A stretch of DNA of 64,000 nucleotides from Phycicoccus endophyticus (GCF_011326735.1 NZ_JAANCN010000015.1:20883-84882), one strand, 5' to 3'; positions 49,021-61,660 are shown, numbered from the stretch's first letter. The notes: a model not told the origin generated them from the letters alone. Translations and numbers: made by a program.

Positions 49021-50712
49021 TCACCCCTTGGCCTCCGACCAGCGCGCGAGCACCGAGGTGTCGGCGACGAACCGCACCGGCGCGCCAGCCGACCATCGTC
49101 GGGCGGAGTCGGTGAGGGCCACCTCGACCCGGCGCACCGCCTCGTCGGCGGCCGCCCGGGGGACGTGCAGGAGCAGCTCGTCGTGCAGGCAGAGCACCAC
49201 CGCGGCCCCGAGCTCCCCGACCGATGCCCGCACCGTGGCCGCCCACGCCTTGAACAGCTCGGCCGCCGACCCCTGGATCACGGCGTTGCGCGCGAACCGG
49301 CCGCGGGCCGCGTCCAGTGCGGGGTCGGCCCCGGGTGGGCGGCTCGCGAGGAAGCGGCCGGTGGGCACGAGGCGCCCGCCGAAGGTGCGCAGGTCCTCGC
49401 CCCGGCGCCCCGCCGCGTAGGCCCGGTCGAGCAGGCCCATCGCCACGGGGTAGGCGGCCTCGAGGCCGCGTAGGGCCTCACCGGCCGCGCCGCTGCGCTG
49501 GCCGTACATCGCCGCGAGGACGGCGACCTTGGCCACCGGGCGTTGCACGCCGAGCCGCTGCGCGACCGGCGCGTAGAGGTCGTCCTCCGCGGTGGCCGCG
49601 GCGAACGCGGCGTCCCCGCTGACGACGGCGAGCACCCGGGGCTCCACCTGCCCGAGGTCGGCGCGGACCAGGACGTGGCCGGGGTGGGCGGCGACGCCCG
49701 GCCGCAGGGCCGCGGGGAGGTTGTGCAGCCCGTTCTCCGCGGTCATCCGGCCGGCAGCACCGTCGCAGGCGCTCCACCGTCCCCGGAGGCGGTCGTCGGC
49801 CCCGACGTGGGCCTCCAGCCAGCGGTAGCCGTAGGTCGTCGCGATCCGCTCGTCCCGCCGCCAGTCCAGCAGCGCCCCGACGAGCGGGTGCACGTCCCGG
49901 TACGGCTCGAGGACCCACTTGCGCGTGTTCGGGACGTCCACCCCGACGGCGGCGAGCAGCTCGCGCACCTGGGCCGGGTTGCGCAGGTCGGTGGACTCGC
50001 GGCCGGGGACGTGAGCGAGGACGCGGGCGTCGCGGGCGCGCCGTGCCGCCGCCTCCGCGGCGACGTCGGCCGGCCGGGGACCGGCCGCACCGGCGACGAG
50101 CTCCTCGGTGCGCGCCCGGTCCAGGGGCAGCCCGTCGCGCTCCAGCTCGAGGCAGAGCAGGGCGGCGGCGGACTCCGAGGCGACCGTCGAGGGCAGCCGG
50201 GACGAGACCTGCTGCGCCTGCGCGAGCTGACGGCGGGCCGTGCCGAGCGCGGCCTCGGCCCACGGCCGCAGGTGCTCGGGGTCGGCGAGCCACCGGACGT
50301 GGTCGGCCCGCAGGTGCCCCGCGGGGTCGACGAGCTCCTCCGGCGGGAGCGGGTCGGTGGCACCCACGAGGTCGAACAGGTCGCCGCGCGGCGGCGCGGG
50401 CACGCTGCCCGCGGACAGGCCGTGCGCGCCGGCCCAGGCGAGCGGGGGGCCCGCCTCGAGGCCGCCGTGGAGGAGGCGGTGGGCCTCGGCGACGTCCCAC
50501 GCCCGCGCCAGGTGCACGCCGGCGCCGACGACCTGCCGGGCCGCGCCCTCGGCCGACCACCACACCCACCGGGGGCGGTGGCCGCGCTCGACCTCGCCGA
50601 CCGTGGCGGCGAGCTCGGGCGCTGGGACGTGCGCGAAGGAGCCGTCCGGCCGCAGCAGGCCGTACCCGCCCGTGGGGCCCGCGACGAGCACCGCCACCTC
50701 GCCCGAGAGCAT
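49021..50712 (-). CDS. DNA polymerase I-family protein (bifunctional 3'-5' exonuclease/DNA polymerase type)
   Basis: The protein has 563 residues, shorter than PolA (about 900) because the 5' nuclease domain is absent. Polymerase motifs are present: motif A as ADLGQVEPRVLAVVSGD, motif B as KVAVLAAMYGQRSG followed by RNAVIQGSAAELFK, and motif C as LCLHDELLL. The N-terminal third corresponds to an exonuclease-like fold, but I cannot see a complete DEDD set, so proofreading may be lost. A -10-like TAGGCT lies 6 nt before the ATG (minus strand). It is a second, non-essential-looking polymerase of the type found in many actinobacteria, probably for repair. Confidence 0.85.
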   Translation of the reverse strand: MLSGEVAVLVAGPTGGYGLLRPDGSFAHVPAPELAATVGEVERGHRPRWVWWSAEGAARQVVGAGVHLARAWDVAEAHRLLHGGLEAGPPLAWAGAHGLSAGSVPAPPRGDLFDLVGATDPLPPEELVDPAGHLRADHVRWLADPEHLRPWAEAALGTARRQLAQAQQVSSRLPSTVASESAAALLCLELERDGLPLDRARTEELVAGAAGPRPADVAAEAAARRARDARVLAHVPGRESTDLRNPAQVRELLAAVGVDVPNTRKWVLEPYRDVHPLVGALLDWRRDERIATTYGYRWLEAHVGADDRLRGRWSACDGAAGRMTAENGLHNLPAALRPGVAAHPGHVLVRADLGQVEPRVLAVVSGDAAFAAATAEDDLYAPVAQRLGVQRPVAKVAVLAAMYGQRSGAAGEALRGLEAAYPVAMGLLDRAYAAGRRGEDLRTFGGRLVPTGRFLASRPPGADPALDAARGRFARNAVIQGSAAELFKAWAATVRASVGELGAAVVLCLHDELLLHVPRAAADEAVRRVEVALTDSARRWSAGAPVRFVADTSVLARWSEAKG

Positions 50713-50718
50713 GCGCCG

Positions 50719-50724
50719 AGCCTA
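50719..50724 (-). promoter_or_regulatory. -10 hexamer of the polymerase gene
   Basis: TAGGCT on the minus strand is separated by exactly 6 nt from the ATG at 50712. Confidence 0.5.
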
Positions 50725-50848
50725 CGGCCGGGCACCGTCGGCGCGGGCCGCGCCCGCGACCGTCGGGGGCCGCCCCGACGTGGCAGGATGGCCGGAGCCG
50801 GACAGGCGGCCGGCGAGGCGCCGCCCCCGGCCGACGAGGGAGGACGCC

Positions 50849-51583
50849 GTGGGACTGCTCGACCGAGGCCGCCGCCGCAAGGAGGCCGTCGAGGACACCC
50901 GCTCCGCCCTCGAGCGCGCCGCCGACCACCCGCAGGACGACGGGGTGCTCAGCCGCCAGGCGGTGCGGGTCGTCGACGAGATCCTCGACATCGGCATCGA
51001 CGGCAAGGGGTGGTTCTCCTCGGCGGCCGAGGTCGCCGATGCCGCCCTGCGCGCGGCCGGTGGCGACCGCGAGCGGGCCGTCGAGGCCATCGTGCGCTCG
51101 CACACCCTGCGCGCCGGCGCCGAGGGGTTCGTCACCGGGCTCGGCGGCTTCGTCACCCTCCCCGTCGCGCTCCCGGCCAACGTCGTCGCGTTCTACGCCC
51201 TCGCGACCCGGATGACCGCGGCCGTCGCCCGGGTGCGCGGGCACGACATCTCCCTGCCGCAGGTGCGCACCGCGGTGCTGCTCATCCTCGCCGGTGCCGA
51301 CGCCGACGACCTGCTCGCCAAGGCCGGTGTCGTGGCTCCGGTCGGTGGCCTCGCCGACCTCGTGGCCCAGCGGCTGCCGGGGCCGGCCGCGATGGTCGTC
51401 AAGAAGGGCGTCTTCTTCAAGCTCGTCGCGAGCACCGGTAAGGGCGTGCTCTCCCGGTTCGGCCGTGGCGTCCCGGTCGTCGGCGGCGCGGTCGGTGCCG
51501 GTCTCGACGCCGTCCTGCTGCGCCGGCTCGCCGCCGACGTGCGCCGCGAGTTCCCGGCCGCGGGCCCGCCCGCGGCCGGCTGA
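50849..51583 (+). CDS. EcsC-family protein
   Basis: The protein has 244 residues. An N-terminal charged segment is followed by hydrophobic, Gly-rich stretches (TGLGGFVTLPVALPANVVAFYALATRM, about 95-120; KKGVFFKLVASTGKGVLSRFGRGVPVVGGAVGAGLDA, about 185-222), the EcsC-like pattern of membrane-associated proteins. GAGGGAGGA precedes the GTG at 50849. Function is unknown. The following DUF1232 gene is 70 nt away and has its own ribosome site. Confidence 0.78.
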   Translation: MGLLDRGRRRKEAVEDTRSALERAADHPQDDGVLSRQAVRVVDEILDIGIDGKGWFSSAAEVADAALRAAGGDRERAVEAIVRSHTLRAGAEGFVTGLGGFVTLPVALPANVVAFYALATRMTAAVARVRGHDISLPQVRTAVLLILAGADADDLLAKAGVVAPVGGLADLVAQRLPGPAAMVVKKGVFFKLVASTGKGVLSRFGRGVPVVGGAVGAGLDAVLLRRLAADVRREFPAAGPPAAG

Positions 51584-51653
51584 CCGCCCCAGCCCACCCG
51601 TCCCGCGGCACCGCCCGCCAGACCCGGCAGCAGCCGGCCAGGAGGTCCCCCCC

Positions 51654-52034
51654 ATGCCCAGAGCACGCACGTTCGCCTACGTCGGCGCCCTCGGCCGGGC
51701 CGTCCGGCTCGCCACCCGGCCCGGCGGGCCCTCGCTGGGAGAGCGCGCCTCCGCCCTCCCGCGGATGGTCCACGCCGTGCGCTCCGGGCAGTACCGCGGG
51801 ACCTCGCTCGGCAAGCTCGCCCTCGTGGCCGCCGGGACGGCGTACGTCGTCTCGCCGGTCGACCTGCTCCCGGAGGGGGTGCTCGGGGTCCTCGGCCTCG
51901 CCGACGACGCCATGGTGCTCGGCTGGGTCGCGACGACGCTCGTCGAGGAGACCGAGCGGTTCCTCACCTGGGAGGCCGAGCAGGGGCGAGGGCCGCAGGA
52001 CCCGCCGACCGTCCCCTCCGACGTCGTCGACTGA
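51654..52034 (+). CDS. DUF1232 (YkvA-like) membrane protein
   Basis: The protein has 126 residues. The YkvA/DUF1232 core is clear: LALVAAGTAYVVSPVDLLPEGVLGVLGLADDAMVLGW, a hydrophobic hairpin with the conserved SPxDLxPE motif. AGGAGG lies about 8 nt before the ATG. A small acidic tail follows. Function is unknown; the gene is in line with the EcsC gene and could share its transcript. Confidence 0.88.
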   Translation: MPRARTFAYVGALGRAVRLATRPGGPSLGERASALPRMVHAVRSGQYRGTSLGKLALVAAGTAYVVSPVDLLPEGVLGVLGLADDAMVLGWVATTLVEETERFLTWEAEQGRGPQDPPTVPSDVVD

Positions 52035-52183
52035 CCGGCGCGGGCGTCCGGCTCGGCGGCTCTGTGGACCGAGCGCCTGGGCGGCCCGCGCGGGCCGTCC
52101 ACAGTCGTCCGGGCCGACCCCCGTCGTCCACAGCCCGGGCCCGGCCCCTTCCGCGCGGGCCGGTCCGCGACGAGCGTGGCCGC

Positions 52184-53242
52184 ATGACAGACCACCTCAC
52201 CGTCGACGGGCCCGCGCAGCTGCTCGTGGTCCTTCCCTACCAGCTCGGCTACCACCCCCGCCGCAGCGTCCTGGCCCTCGGCCTGGACCGGCGCCGGGTC
52301 CGGTTCGTCGCCCGGGCCGACCTGCCCCCTCCGGGGGAGGTCGAGGAGACCGTGGCGGCCCTCGTCGGGCCGCTGCGTCGTGAGGCCCGCGGGCCCGTCC
52401 TCGTCCTCGGCTACGAAGACGAGCCCGAGGAGTCCGCGCCCGTCGTGCTGGCCCTCGTCGACGCCCTCGAACGCGGCGGGACACAGGTCGCCGACATCGT
52501 CGTCGTGCGTGCCGGGCGCTGGTACTCCCCGGCGTGCTCCGCAGGCTGCTGCCCCGAGGAGGGCCGAGCCCTCCCCCCGGCGGAGTCGGTGCCCGCGGTG
52601 GCCGAGCTCGTCGGGCTCGGCCTGGCCCCGCTGCCCGACCGCGCGGCCGTCGGGCGGCTGCTCGAGGCCGAGGACGGTGCTGCCGGGGTCGGCCGGTCAC
52701 TCGGCGCGCTCGGCGAGGACCCGGCCCGGCGACGACGCGAGGGGGTGCTGGCCTGGGCACGGCTGCTCGAGCAGCCGGGGGAGGAGCCCGCGGGCCCCCC
52801 GCCGGACGAGCTCGTCGTCCCGGCCGTCGCCGCGCTGCGCGACATCCCGCTGCGCGACGCGCTCATCGGCTGGCTGGCGCCCGGTGTCGTCCCCCGCTCC
52901 CGCCTCGAGCCGGTGGTGCTCGCCCTGCTCGAGCGTCGGCTGCCCCGGCGCGCCGGCCTGGGCACGTGGCGTCCCGGGGGTGTCGACCCCGACGAGCGGC
53001 CGGCGGTGCTCGAGCGGCTGCTGGCGGTGTGCCGCCGGGTGCCCGACGAGCGGCCGACCGAGGCCGCGGCCGTCTGCACGACCGCGGCCCACCTGGCCTG
53101 GCAGGCCGGCGACGGTGCGGTGGCCCGCTCGGCGCTCGAGCGGGCGTTGCGGGTCGAGCCCGGCTACCGGTTGGCGCAGCTGCTCGCTCGGCTGATCGCC
53201 CTCGGGCTGCGTCCGGACCAGCTGCTCGACCGGGCCGGCTGA
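52184..53242 (+). CDS. DUF4192 domain protein
   Basis: The protein has 352 residues. It matches the DUF4192 family from the start: LTVDGPAQLLVVLPYQLGYHPRRSVLALGLD, then VVLALVDALERGGTQVADIVVVRAGRWYS and the closing AAHLAWQAGDGAVARSALERALRVEPGYRLAQLLARL, a TPR-like pair. No catalytic motif is known. The ATG at 52184 is chosen because GAGCGT (52172-52177) is 6 nt upstream and the family starts here. It lies immediately upstream of the metX riboswitch. Confidence 0.88.
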   Translation: MTDHLTVDGPAQLLVVLPYQLGYHPRRSVLALGLDRRRVRFVARADLPPPGEVEETVAALVGPLRREARGPVLVLGYEDEPEESAPVVLALVDALERGGTQVADIVVVRAGRWYSPACSAGCCPEEGRALPPAESVPAVAELVGLGLAPLPDRAAVGRLLEAEDGAAGVGRSLGALGEDPARRRREGVLAWARLLEQPGEEPAGPPPDELVVPAVAALRDIPLRDALIGWLAPGVVPRSRLEPVVLALLERRLPRRAGLGTWRPGGVDPDERPAVLERLLAVCRRVPDERPTEAAAVCTTAAHLAWQAGDGAVARSALERALRVEPGYRLAQLLARLIALGLRPDQLLDRAG

Positions 53243-53313
53243 CCGGGCCGGGGGACCGGGCCGGCGGTGGCTCAGCCCGCGGGACGGTGGACCGCCCGCG
53301 GGCCGCGCCGGGG

Positions 53314-53319
53314 TAGCAT
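53314..53319 (+). promoter_or_regulatory. -10 hexamer of the metX riboswitch transcript
   Basis: TAGCAT lies 5 nt before the 5' strand of riboswitch P1 at 53325. Confidence 0.5.
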
Positions 53320-53324
53320 CGCGC

Positions 53325-53436
53325 CAGGTCATGAGTCCCAGTGCCAAACCCCGGTTTGCTGGGCGGCAACCCTCCTCGCGGTGGGGTGCCCCGGGTGATG
53401 ACCCGGCCGCAGGAACCACTGCGGCAAACGCGAGCT
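53325..53436 (+). ncRNA. SAM-IV riboswitch 3 (upstream of metX)
   Basis: The same core as copies 1 and 2 is present (GGTCATGAGT, CCCCGGTTTGCTGG, GGCAACCCTCC, GGTGGGGTGCCCCGGG, GATGACC). The loop GTTTGC (53354-53359) is complementary to the 3' GCAAAC (53424-53429); copy 1 has GCTTGC with GCAAGC, so both sides changed together. A hairpin CCGCAG/CTGCGG (53407-53424) sits between. The ribosome site GGAGGAG (53437-53443) follows directly. Confidence 0.9.
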
Positions 53437-53450
53437 GGAGGAGTCCTGCG

Positions 53451-54608
53451 ATGACCGCCACCCCGACCCGGGGCGCCGGTGCCGTCTGGCGTCCCGGGGA
53501 CCCCGTCGGAGATCGTCGTTTCGTCGACCTCGGCGACCTGCGCCTGGAGCGTGGCGGCGTCCTGCCCGGCGTGCGGCTCGCCTACGAGACCTGGGGCACG
53601 CTCTCGCCCTCGGGTGACAACGCCGTCCTCGTCGAGCACGCGCTGACCGGGGACAGCCACGTCGTCGGCGAGGCCGGTCCCGGGCACCCCACACCGGGCT
53701 GGTGGCCCGGGCTGGTCGGCCCGGGAGCGCCCCTGGACACCGACCGGCTGTTCGTCGTCGCGGCGAACGTCCTCGGGGGCTGCCAGGGCAGCACCGGGCC
53801 GTCGTCCGACGCCCCCGACGGGCGGCCCTGGGGCGGGCGCTTCCCCTTCCTGACCATCCGCGACCAGGTGGCCGCCGAGGCGGCGCTCGCCGACGCCCTC
53901 GGCATCCGGCGCTGGCATCTCGTCCTCGGTGGGTCGATGGGCGGGATGCGCACCCTGGAGTGGGCCACGAGCGAGCCCGAGCGGGTCGAGCGGGCGCTCG
54001 TGCTCGCCGCCTCGGCGGCGGCGAGCGCCGACCAGGTCGCCTGGTGCCAGCCCCAGCTGCTCGCCATCCGGCACGACCCCGACTACCAGGGTGGGGACTA
54101 CTACGGCACCGGCCGCGCCCCGCTCACCGGGCTCGGCATCGCCCGCCGGATCGCGCACACCACCTACCGGCACGAGGAGGAGCTCGACGACCGGTTCGGC
54201 CGTCGCCCGCGGGTCGGGGAGGACCCGCTCGGCGGCGGCGGCCGCTACGACATCGAGAGCTACCTCGACCACCACGCGACCAAGCTGGCCCGCCGGTTCG
54301 ACGCCAACAGCTACCTCGTGCTCTCCGAGGCGATGAACAGCCACGACGTCGGGCGCGGCCGGGGAGGGGTGGACGCGGCGCTGCGGGCCTACCCGGGTGT
54401 GCTGCACGTCGCCGGCGTGCGGACCGACCGGCTCTACCCGCTGCGGCTGTCGGAGGAGATCGCCCGGGCCCGGCCGGGCACCGGGCTGAGCGTCATCGAG
54501 TCCGCGCACGGGCACGACGGCTTCCTCGTCGAGCTCGACCAGGTCGGCCGGGTCGTGCAGGAGGTGCTCTCGGCGACGGTCCCCTCCCGCTGCGGTACGG
54601 TCGGGTGA
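53451..54608 (+). CDS. metX: Homoserine O-acetyltransferase (MetX)
   Basis: The protein has 385 residues and is an alpha/beta-hydrolase-fold acetyltransferase. Family features are VRLAYETWGTLSP, NAVLVEHALTGDSHV, NVLGGCQGSTGPSS, the catalytic Ser S162 in GGSMGGMRTLEWA, an Asp in GVRTDRLYPL and His in ESAHGHDGFL. It transfers acetyl from acetyl-CoA to homoserine, giving the substrate of MetY. GGAGGAG 7 nt before the ATG is the ribosome site, immediately after a SAM-IV riboswitch. In many relatives metX and metY are adjacent; here they are 11 kb apart with separate riboswitches. Confidence 0.95.
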   Translation: MTATPTRGAGAVWRPGDPVGDRRFVDLGDLRLERGGVLPGVRLAYETWGTLSPSGDNAVLVEHALTGDSHVVGEAGPGHPTPGWWPGLVGPGAPLDTDRLFVVAANVLGGCQGSTGPSSDAPDGRPWGGRFPFLTIRDQVAAEAALADALGIRRWHLVLGGSMGGMRTLEWATSEPERVERALVLAASAAASADQVAWCQPQLLAIRHDPDYQGGDYYGTGRAPLTGLGIARRIAHTTYRHEEELDDRFGRRPRVGEDPLGGGGRYDIESYLDHHATKLARRFDANSYLVLSEAMNSHDVGRGRGGVDAALRAYPGVLHVAGVRTDRLYPLRLSEEIARARPGTGLSVIESAHGHDGFLVELDQVGRVVQEVLSATVPSRCGTVG

Positions 54609-54638
54609 GAGTTGCACCGAGCCGAGCAGGAGGACATC

Positions 54639-55028
54639 GTGACGATCGTCGTGGGGTTCGTCCCGACGAAGGAGGGCCGGGCGGCCTTGACCCGAGCGGT
54701 CGAGGAGGCCAAGAGCCGCGGGAGCCGGCTGGTCGTCATCAACTCCCACCGGGGCGGCATCGACGACGAGACGATGCGCGCCGCCGAGGACGAGCTGCGC
54801 CAGGCCACCGCCGAGGTCGAGGCCTCCGGAGCGCAGGTCGAGGTGCGTCAGCTCGTCCGGGGCAACGAGCCGGCCGAGGACCTCATCGCGGTGGCGAGCG
54901 AGACCGACGCCGACCTCATCGTCATCGGTCTGCGGCGTCGCACGCCGGTCGGCAAGCTCATCCTCGGATCCAACGCGCAGCGCATCCTCCTCGACGCGCC
55001 CTGCGCCGTCCTGGCCGTCAAGGGCTGA
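54639..55028 (+). CDS. Universal stress protein family (UspA-like)
   Basis: The protein has 129 residues and one Usp domain. The ATP-binding G-x-x-G-x9-G pattern is visible in GLRRRTPVGKLILGSNAQRIL near the C-terminus, and the N-terminal VVGFVPTKEGRAALTRAVEEA is typical. GCAGGAGG before the GTG at 54639 favours this start over an open extension to 54612. It lies 30 nt after metX and could be read from the same transcript. Confidence 0.9.
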   Translation: MTIVVGFVPTKEGRAALTRAVEEAKSRGSRLVVINSHRGGIDDETMRAAEDELRQATAEVEASGAQVEVRQLVRGNEPAEDLIAVASETDADLIVIGLRRRTPVGKLILGSNAQRILLDAPCAVLAVKG

Positions 55029-55131
55029 CGACGGCCTCCGGCCGTGTGCTGCACCGCGGCTCGCTGGCCACACCCGGCGCGTTCGGCGCCTCGTGGACCC
55101 CGGGGATGTGCCTCGAGGGGGTGTCCAAAGT

Positions 55132-55137
55132 TATAAT
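55132..55137 (+). promoter_or_regulatory. -10 hexamer upstream of the principal sigma factor gene
   Basis: TATAAT, a perfect consensus rare in this genome, gives a predicted start near 55144 and a leader of about 115 nt to the sigma factor gene. No convincing -35 is visible at 16-18 nt. Confidence 0.55.
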
Positions 55138-55258
55138 GGTCATGCGCACCTGGCCCAACGGCGCGGAACCTGTTGGTCGGAGCGCCTCCCCGGACCCCAC
55201 CCCGCATCCCGGACCCTCGCGTCCCGGGCTCGCGGTCATCCGCGACGAAAGGTAGTCG

Positions 55259-56904
<1,646 letters not shown>

Positions 56905-56917
<13 letters not shown>

Positions 56918-59229
56918 GCCCCGGCCGACTCCCGCCCGCTGCGCTCCGGCGGGGCGCCGCTCTCCGGCCCGCCCCGCCGACCCAGGCGGAGCACCGAGCG
57001 CCAGTGCCGCCGACCCTCCTCGGGCAGGAGCAGCGCCCGCAGCCGGTCGACGCGGCGGCGCCGGCCGAGCGCCCCCCGCCACACCGTGCGCACCTGCGCG
57101 CTCACGTCCGGGACGGGGGCGCCCGGCGGTGCGTAGCGGGCCTGCTCGAGCGCCTCGACGACGCTCGCGAGCGCAGCGCTCTCCTCGGCGTCCAGGTAGG
57201 CCGCGCGGGAGAGCTCCCGGGAGGCCTGCCGTGGGGTCGCGCCGTCGCGGGGCACCAGGCCCACGTCCCCGAGCCGCAGCAGCAGGGACTGCCACTGGGC
57301 CTCGAGCCGGCCGGCATCGTCGCGGGTGCGGGCCCGTCGCCGGGAGAGCCACGCGCCGAGCGGGGTCAGCGCGCCGAGGACGAGGACGGCGAGGACACCG
57401 AGCAGCGTCGGCCAGCGCGCCACGAGCACCTGGAGCACGCCGGTGGACCCGGTGTCCACGCTCACGTCCTCCGGCGCGTCCGCGGGGAGGTCCTCCTCGG
57501 GGCGCGTGGAGTCCTGCCCGGTCGAGGTCGCGGACGAGGTCGGCTCCGGTGAGGCGCTGCCCTCGGTCGTGGTGGACTCGCGCGTGTACGCGGGGGAGAG
57601 GCCGCTGCGTACGCCGGGCGTCGGCTCGAAGCGCATCCAGCCCAGCTCGGGGAACCACAGCTCGGGCCAGGCGTGGGCGTCGGTCACCCGGACCACCCGC
57701 TGGTCGCCGTCCACCGTCCCGGGCAGGAAGCCCACGGCCATCCGGGCGGGGATGCCGGCCTCGCGCGCGAGCATGACCATGGCGCTCGCGAACTGCACGC
57801 AGTAGCCACGCCGGGTGTCGAGGAAGCGCACGAGCGGCTCCTCGTCCTGCAGGCCCTGGCCGGTGTCCTCGGCGAGCTCCTCGGAGTAGGTGAAGTCCGA
57901 CCCCCGCAGGTAGTCCTGGATCGCCGTGGCGACCTCGAGGGGGGTGTCCCCGGCGTCGGTGAGGTTCTCGAGCACCTCGGCGAGCCGCTGTTCGGCGAGC
58001 GCGTCGACGAGCAGGTCCTCCTCGTCGGGGGCGCTCGCGGCCGGGGTCTGGCCGAACTGCTCGGGCTCGGGGGCCAGGACGGCGTACTCCACGCTGTACT
58101 GCTCCACGGCGGCGGTGAGCTCGACGACGTCGCCGGCGGTGAGCCGCCAGGTACCGGCCGGGAAGGGCGAGCCGACGGCGTTGGCCGGCAGCGCCACCTG
58201 CGGTACCCCGACGGAGTTCGAGGTGACCTCGAGCTGCTCGGTGGTCCGCTTGACCTGCGGGTTCGCCGAGGTGCCGGGCAGCTCACCGGTCCGGGAGAGA
58301 GCGGTGCTCGAGGAGGACTGCCAGCGCCCGGAGCGGTACCGGTCGAGGACGCCGACCCGCAGGGGCTCGGGGTCGCTCGCCGTGGTGGTGTAGGTGAGGA
58401 CGGGGTCGCTGGAGCGGCTCGCGAGGTCCCGGGCGATGTCGATGCTCGTCGACAGCCGCACCGTGCCCCCGCTGCCGATCCCGGCCCCGCTGCGCCCGAG
58501 CCCCTCGGCGACGTACGTCGGCGGCAGGTGGGGGACCAGGGCCGGGACGACGACGGCGGCGACGAGGGCGAGGGCGCCGATGCCGCGCCCGACGCGCTCG
58601 ACCGCGCTCGCGGGGTCTCGCGACGGGTCGGTCTCGGTGCCACCGCCCCAGGCGCGCACGGCCCGCACCCCCTGGCGGCCGACGAGGGCCAGCCAGGCGA
58701 GCCCCGGCGGCACGAGGTACCAGGCGGTGAGCCCGGTCCCGGTGTTCGTCGCGGACGCGAGGAAGGCCGCGAGCAGCGGCAGCCCCGCGAGGGCGGGGGT
58801 GCGGTAGGTGACCGCGACCGCGTCGGTCGCCACCGCCGTGAGCCCGACGAGCAGGCTGATCGCGAGCGTCGTGCCGCGGTCGGCGGGCGCGGGCGCGCTG
58901 TACGTGGTCACCGTGTGGTACGCGTCGGTGAGCAGCACCCCCACGGCGTGCGCGGTGTCGAGCGTCGGCACCAGCCCCCCGGCGAGGTGCCCACGGCCGT
59001 GGAGGAGGGCGAACCCCTCGAGCCCGACGAGGGTCTGCCCGAGGACGACGAGCGGGCGAGGCGACCCGAGCGCGCGCAGCACGGCGCCCGCGCCGGCGAC
59101 GAGCGCCACGAGCAGGAACGCCGGGCGGGCCCACGCCCCGGCCGGCGTGAAGAGCTGCCCGAGCGGCAGGGTCACCAGGACCACCGCGAGCGCGGCGAGC
59201 GCGGTGTCCGCGGGGCGGGCCCGGGTCAC
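56905..59229 (-). CDS. TgpA-like membrane transglutaminase
   Basis: The protein has 774 residues: N-terminal membrane helices (about 5-230), an extracytoplasmic transglutaminase-like domain with catalytic Cys in [24 protein letters not shown] and His in [15 protein letters not shown], a Ser/Thr/Glu-rich linker, one more helix (about 615-640) and a cytoplasmic DUF4129-like end. Family members sit in the same operon as MoxR and DUF58 proteins and have been linked to envelope functions. The GTG at 59229 overlaps the DUF58 stop (GTGA). The frame is open far upstream into the moxR-DUF58 region and is discarded there. Confidence 0.9.
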
Positions 59230-60488
59230 CGTGACCCCGCGAACGTGCCGGAGACGACCGCCGACCAGGCCTCGGCCGGCCCCGTGGTGCCGCCGGAGAC
59301 CGTGGTCAGCCAGCCCGAGGCCCGCAGCAGGGCGGCCGTCGCACCGGCGGGGGACAGGTCTGCGGTCGGGGCGCCCGGCAGCCGCGCGAACCCGGCGGGG
59401 TCGACGAGCAGGGCCACGCCCGTCGCGCCGGGCTGGCGCAGTGCGGCAAGAGTACGGGCATCCTCGTCGCCGAGCGGTCCGCCGACGTAGACGACCAGGC
59501 CGCCCTGGGCGGTCAGGGCGCTCGCGGCGTGCAGCAGGTGACGCATCGCGTCCTCGCCCTCGGGCCGGACGCGGGCCAGCGCGTCGAGGGCGCCGTCGAG
59601 GGTGTCGTCGTGCCGGGTGCCGGTGTCGGCCCCGGCGTCGGTCGTCAGCACGTGGACCGCGTGGGCCCCCTCGGCGAGGTGGGCGGCCACCGAGGCGGCC
59701 GCCGTGACACACCACTCGAGCGACCCGGAGCGCGCCGACCCTGCGTGCCCGACCGCGCGGGAGTCCAGGACGAGGACCGCGCGACGCTTCGCGGGCCGGT
59801 CCTCCTGGCGCACCATGAGGTCTCCGGTGCGTGCCGTCGCCGGCCAGTGGATCCGGCGCAGGTCGTCGCCGTCGCGGTAGCCCCTGATCGTCTGGTCGTC
59901 CTCGCCGTGCAGGGCCACCATGTGGGGGATCGAGCCCTCGCTGCCGATACCCCGCCCGAGCGAGCGACCCGCGCAGAGCGGGACCACCGTGGGCAGGACG
60001 ACGACCTCGGCCTGTCCGCGGACGGCAGCCGTGCGCAGGGTGAGCCCGAAGGGGTCGCGCACCCGGACGCGCAGGGGGCCCACGTGGTGCACCCCCCGCA
60101 GCCGGGAGCGGACCGTGTACTGCACCTCCCGGGTCGTCCCGGGCCGCATCCGGTCCAGGACGACACGCGGGCGGTCGCCGAGGGCGGGGTCGACGGCCTC
60201 CTCGGCCATGAGGACGGGGGTCGTGGCCGACTCGCCGTTGCGCACGCGCAGCGTGACGACGCACTGTCCACCCGCCGCGACCCGGCCGGGGGAGAGCGTG
60301 CGCGAGACCTGCAGGTGCAGGCCGTGCCAGCGGGCGAGGACGAGGCTGCCCGCGACGAGGGCGAGCAGCAGCACGCCGACCCGTGTGACGTCGCGCTGGC
60401 CGAGCAGGATGCCGGCGGCGGTCAGGGCGAGGCCGCTCCCGGCGAACGAGGCGCCCCTCGTCGTCAGCGTCCGGCGCAGGACGTGCAC
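59226..60488 (-). CDS. DUF58 domain protein
   Basis: The protein has 420 residues: two N-terminal membrane helices (about 15-50), then the DUF58 domain with the diagnostic RRIHWPATARTGDLMVRQEDRP and the von Willebrand A-like VLVLDSRAVGHAG. DUF58 proteins act together with MoxR ATPases. The GTG at 60488 is 5 nt after the moxR stop, and the gene overlaps the transglutaminase gene by 4 nt, so all three genes form one operon. Function is probably MoxR-dependent assembly at the envelope. Confidence 0.9.
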   Translation of the reverse strand: MHVLRRTLTTRGASFAGSGLALTAAGILLGQRDVTRVGVLLLALVAGSLVLARWHGLHLQVSRTLSPGRVAAGGQCVVTLRVRNGESATTPVLMAEEAVDPALGDRPRVVLDRMRPGTTREVQYTVRSRLRGVHHVGPLRVRVRDPFGLTLRTAAVRGQAEVVVLPTVVPLCAGRSLGRGIGSEGSIPHMVALHGEDDQTIRGYRDGDDLRRIHWPATARTGDLMVRQEDRPAKRRAVLVLDSRAVGHAGSARSGSLEWCVTAAASVAAHLAEGAHAVHVLTTDAGADTGTRHDDTLDGALDALARVRPEGEDAMRHLLHAASALTAQGGLVVYVGGPLGDEDARTLAALRQPGATGVALLVDPAGFARLPGAPTADLSPAGATAALLRASGWLTTVSGGTTGPAEAWSAVVSGTFAGSR

Positions 60489-60493
60489 GGCGC

Positions 60494-61510
<1,017 letters not shown>

Positions 61511-61660
61511 AGCGGGTCCCTTCCTCGGGTCGGATCCCTGGCCAACGCCCGGCGCCGACGAGGGGTGCCCTCATCGTGCAACACGAGGCGGCCGCAGGGG
61601 GAGGCCCCACCGGTCCCGCGTTCGTCCCCGGGCCCAGGAGGGGCTGGCTGGTGGATTCTG

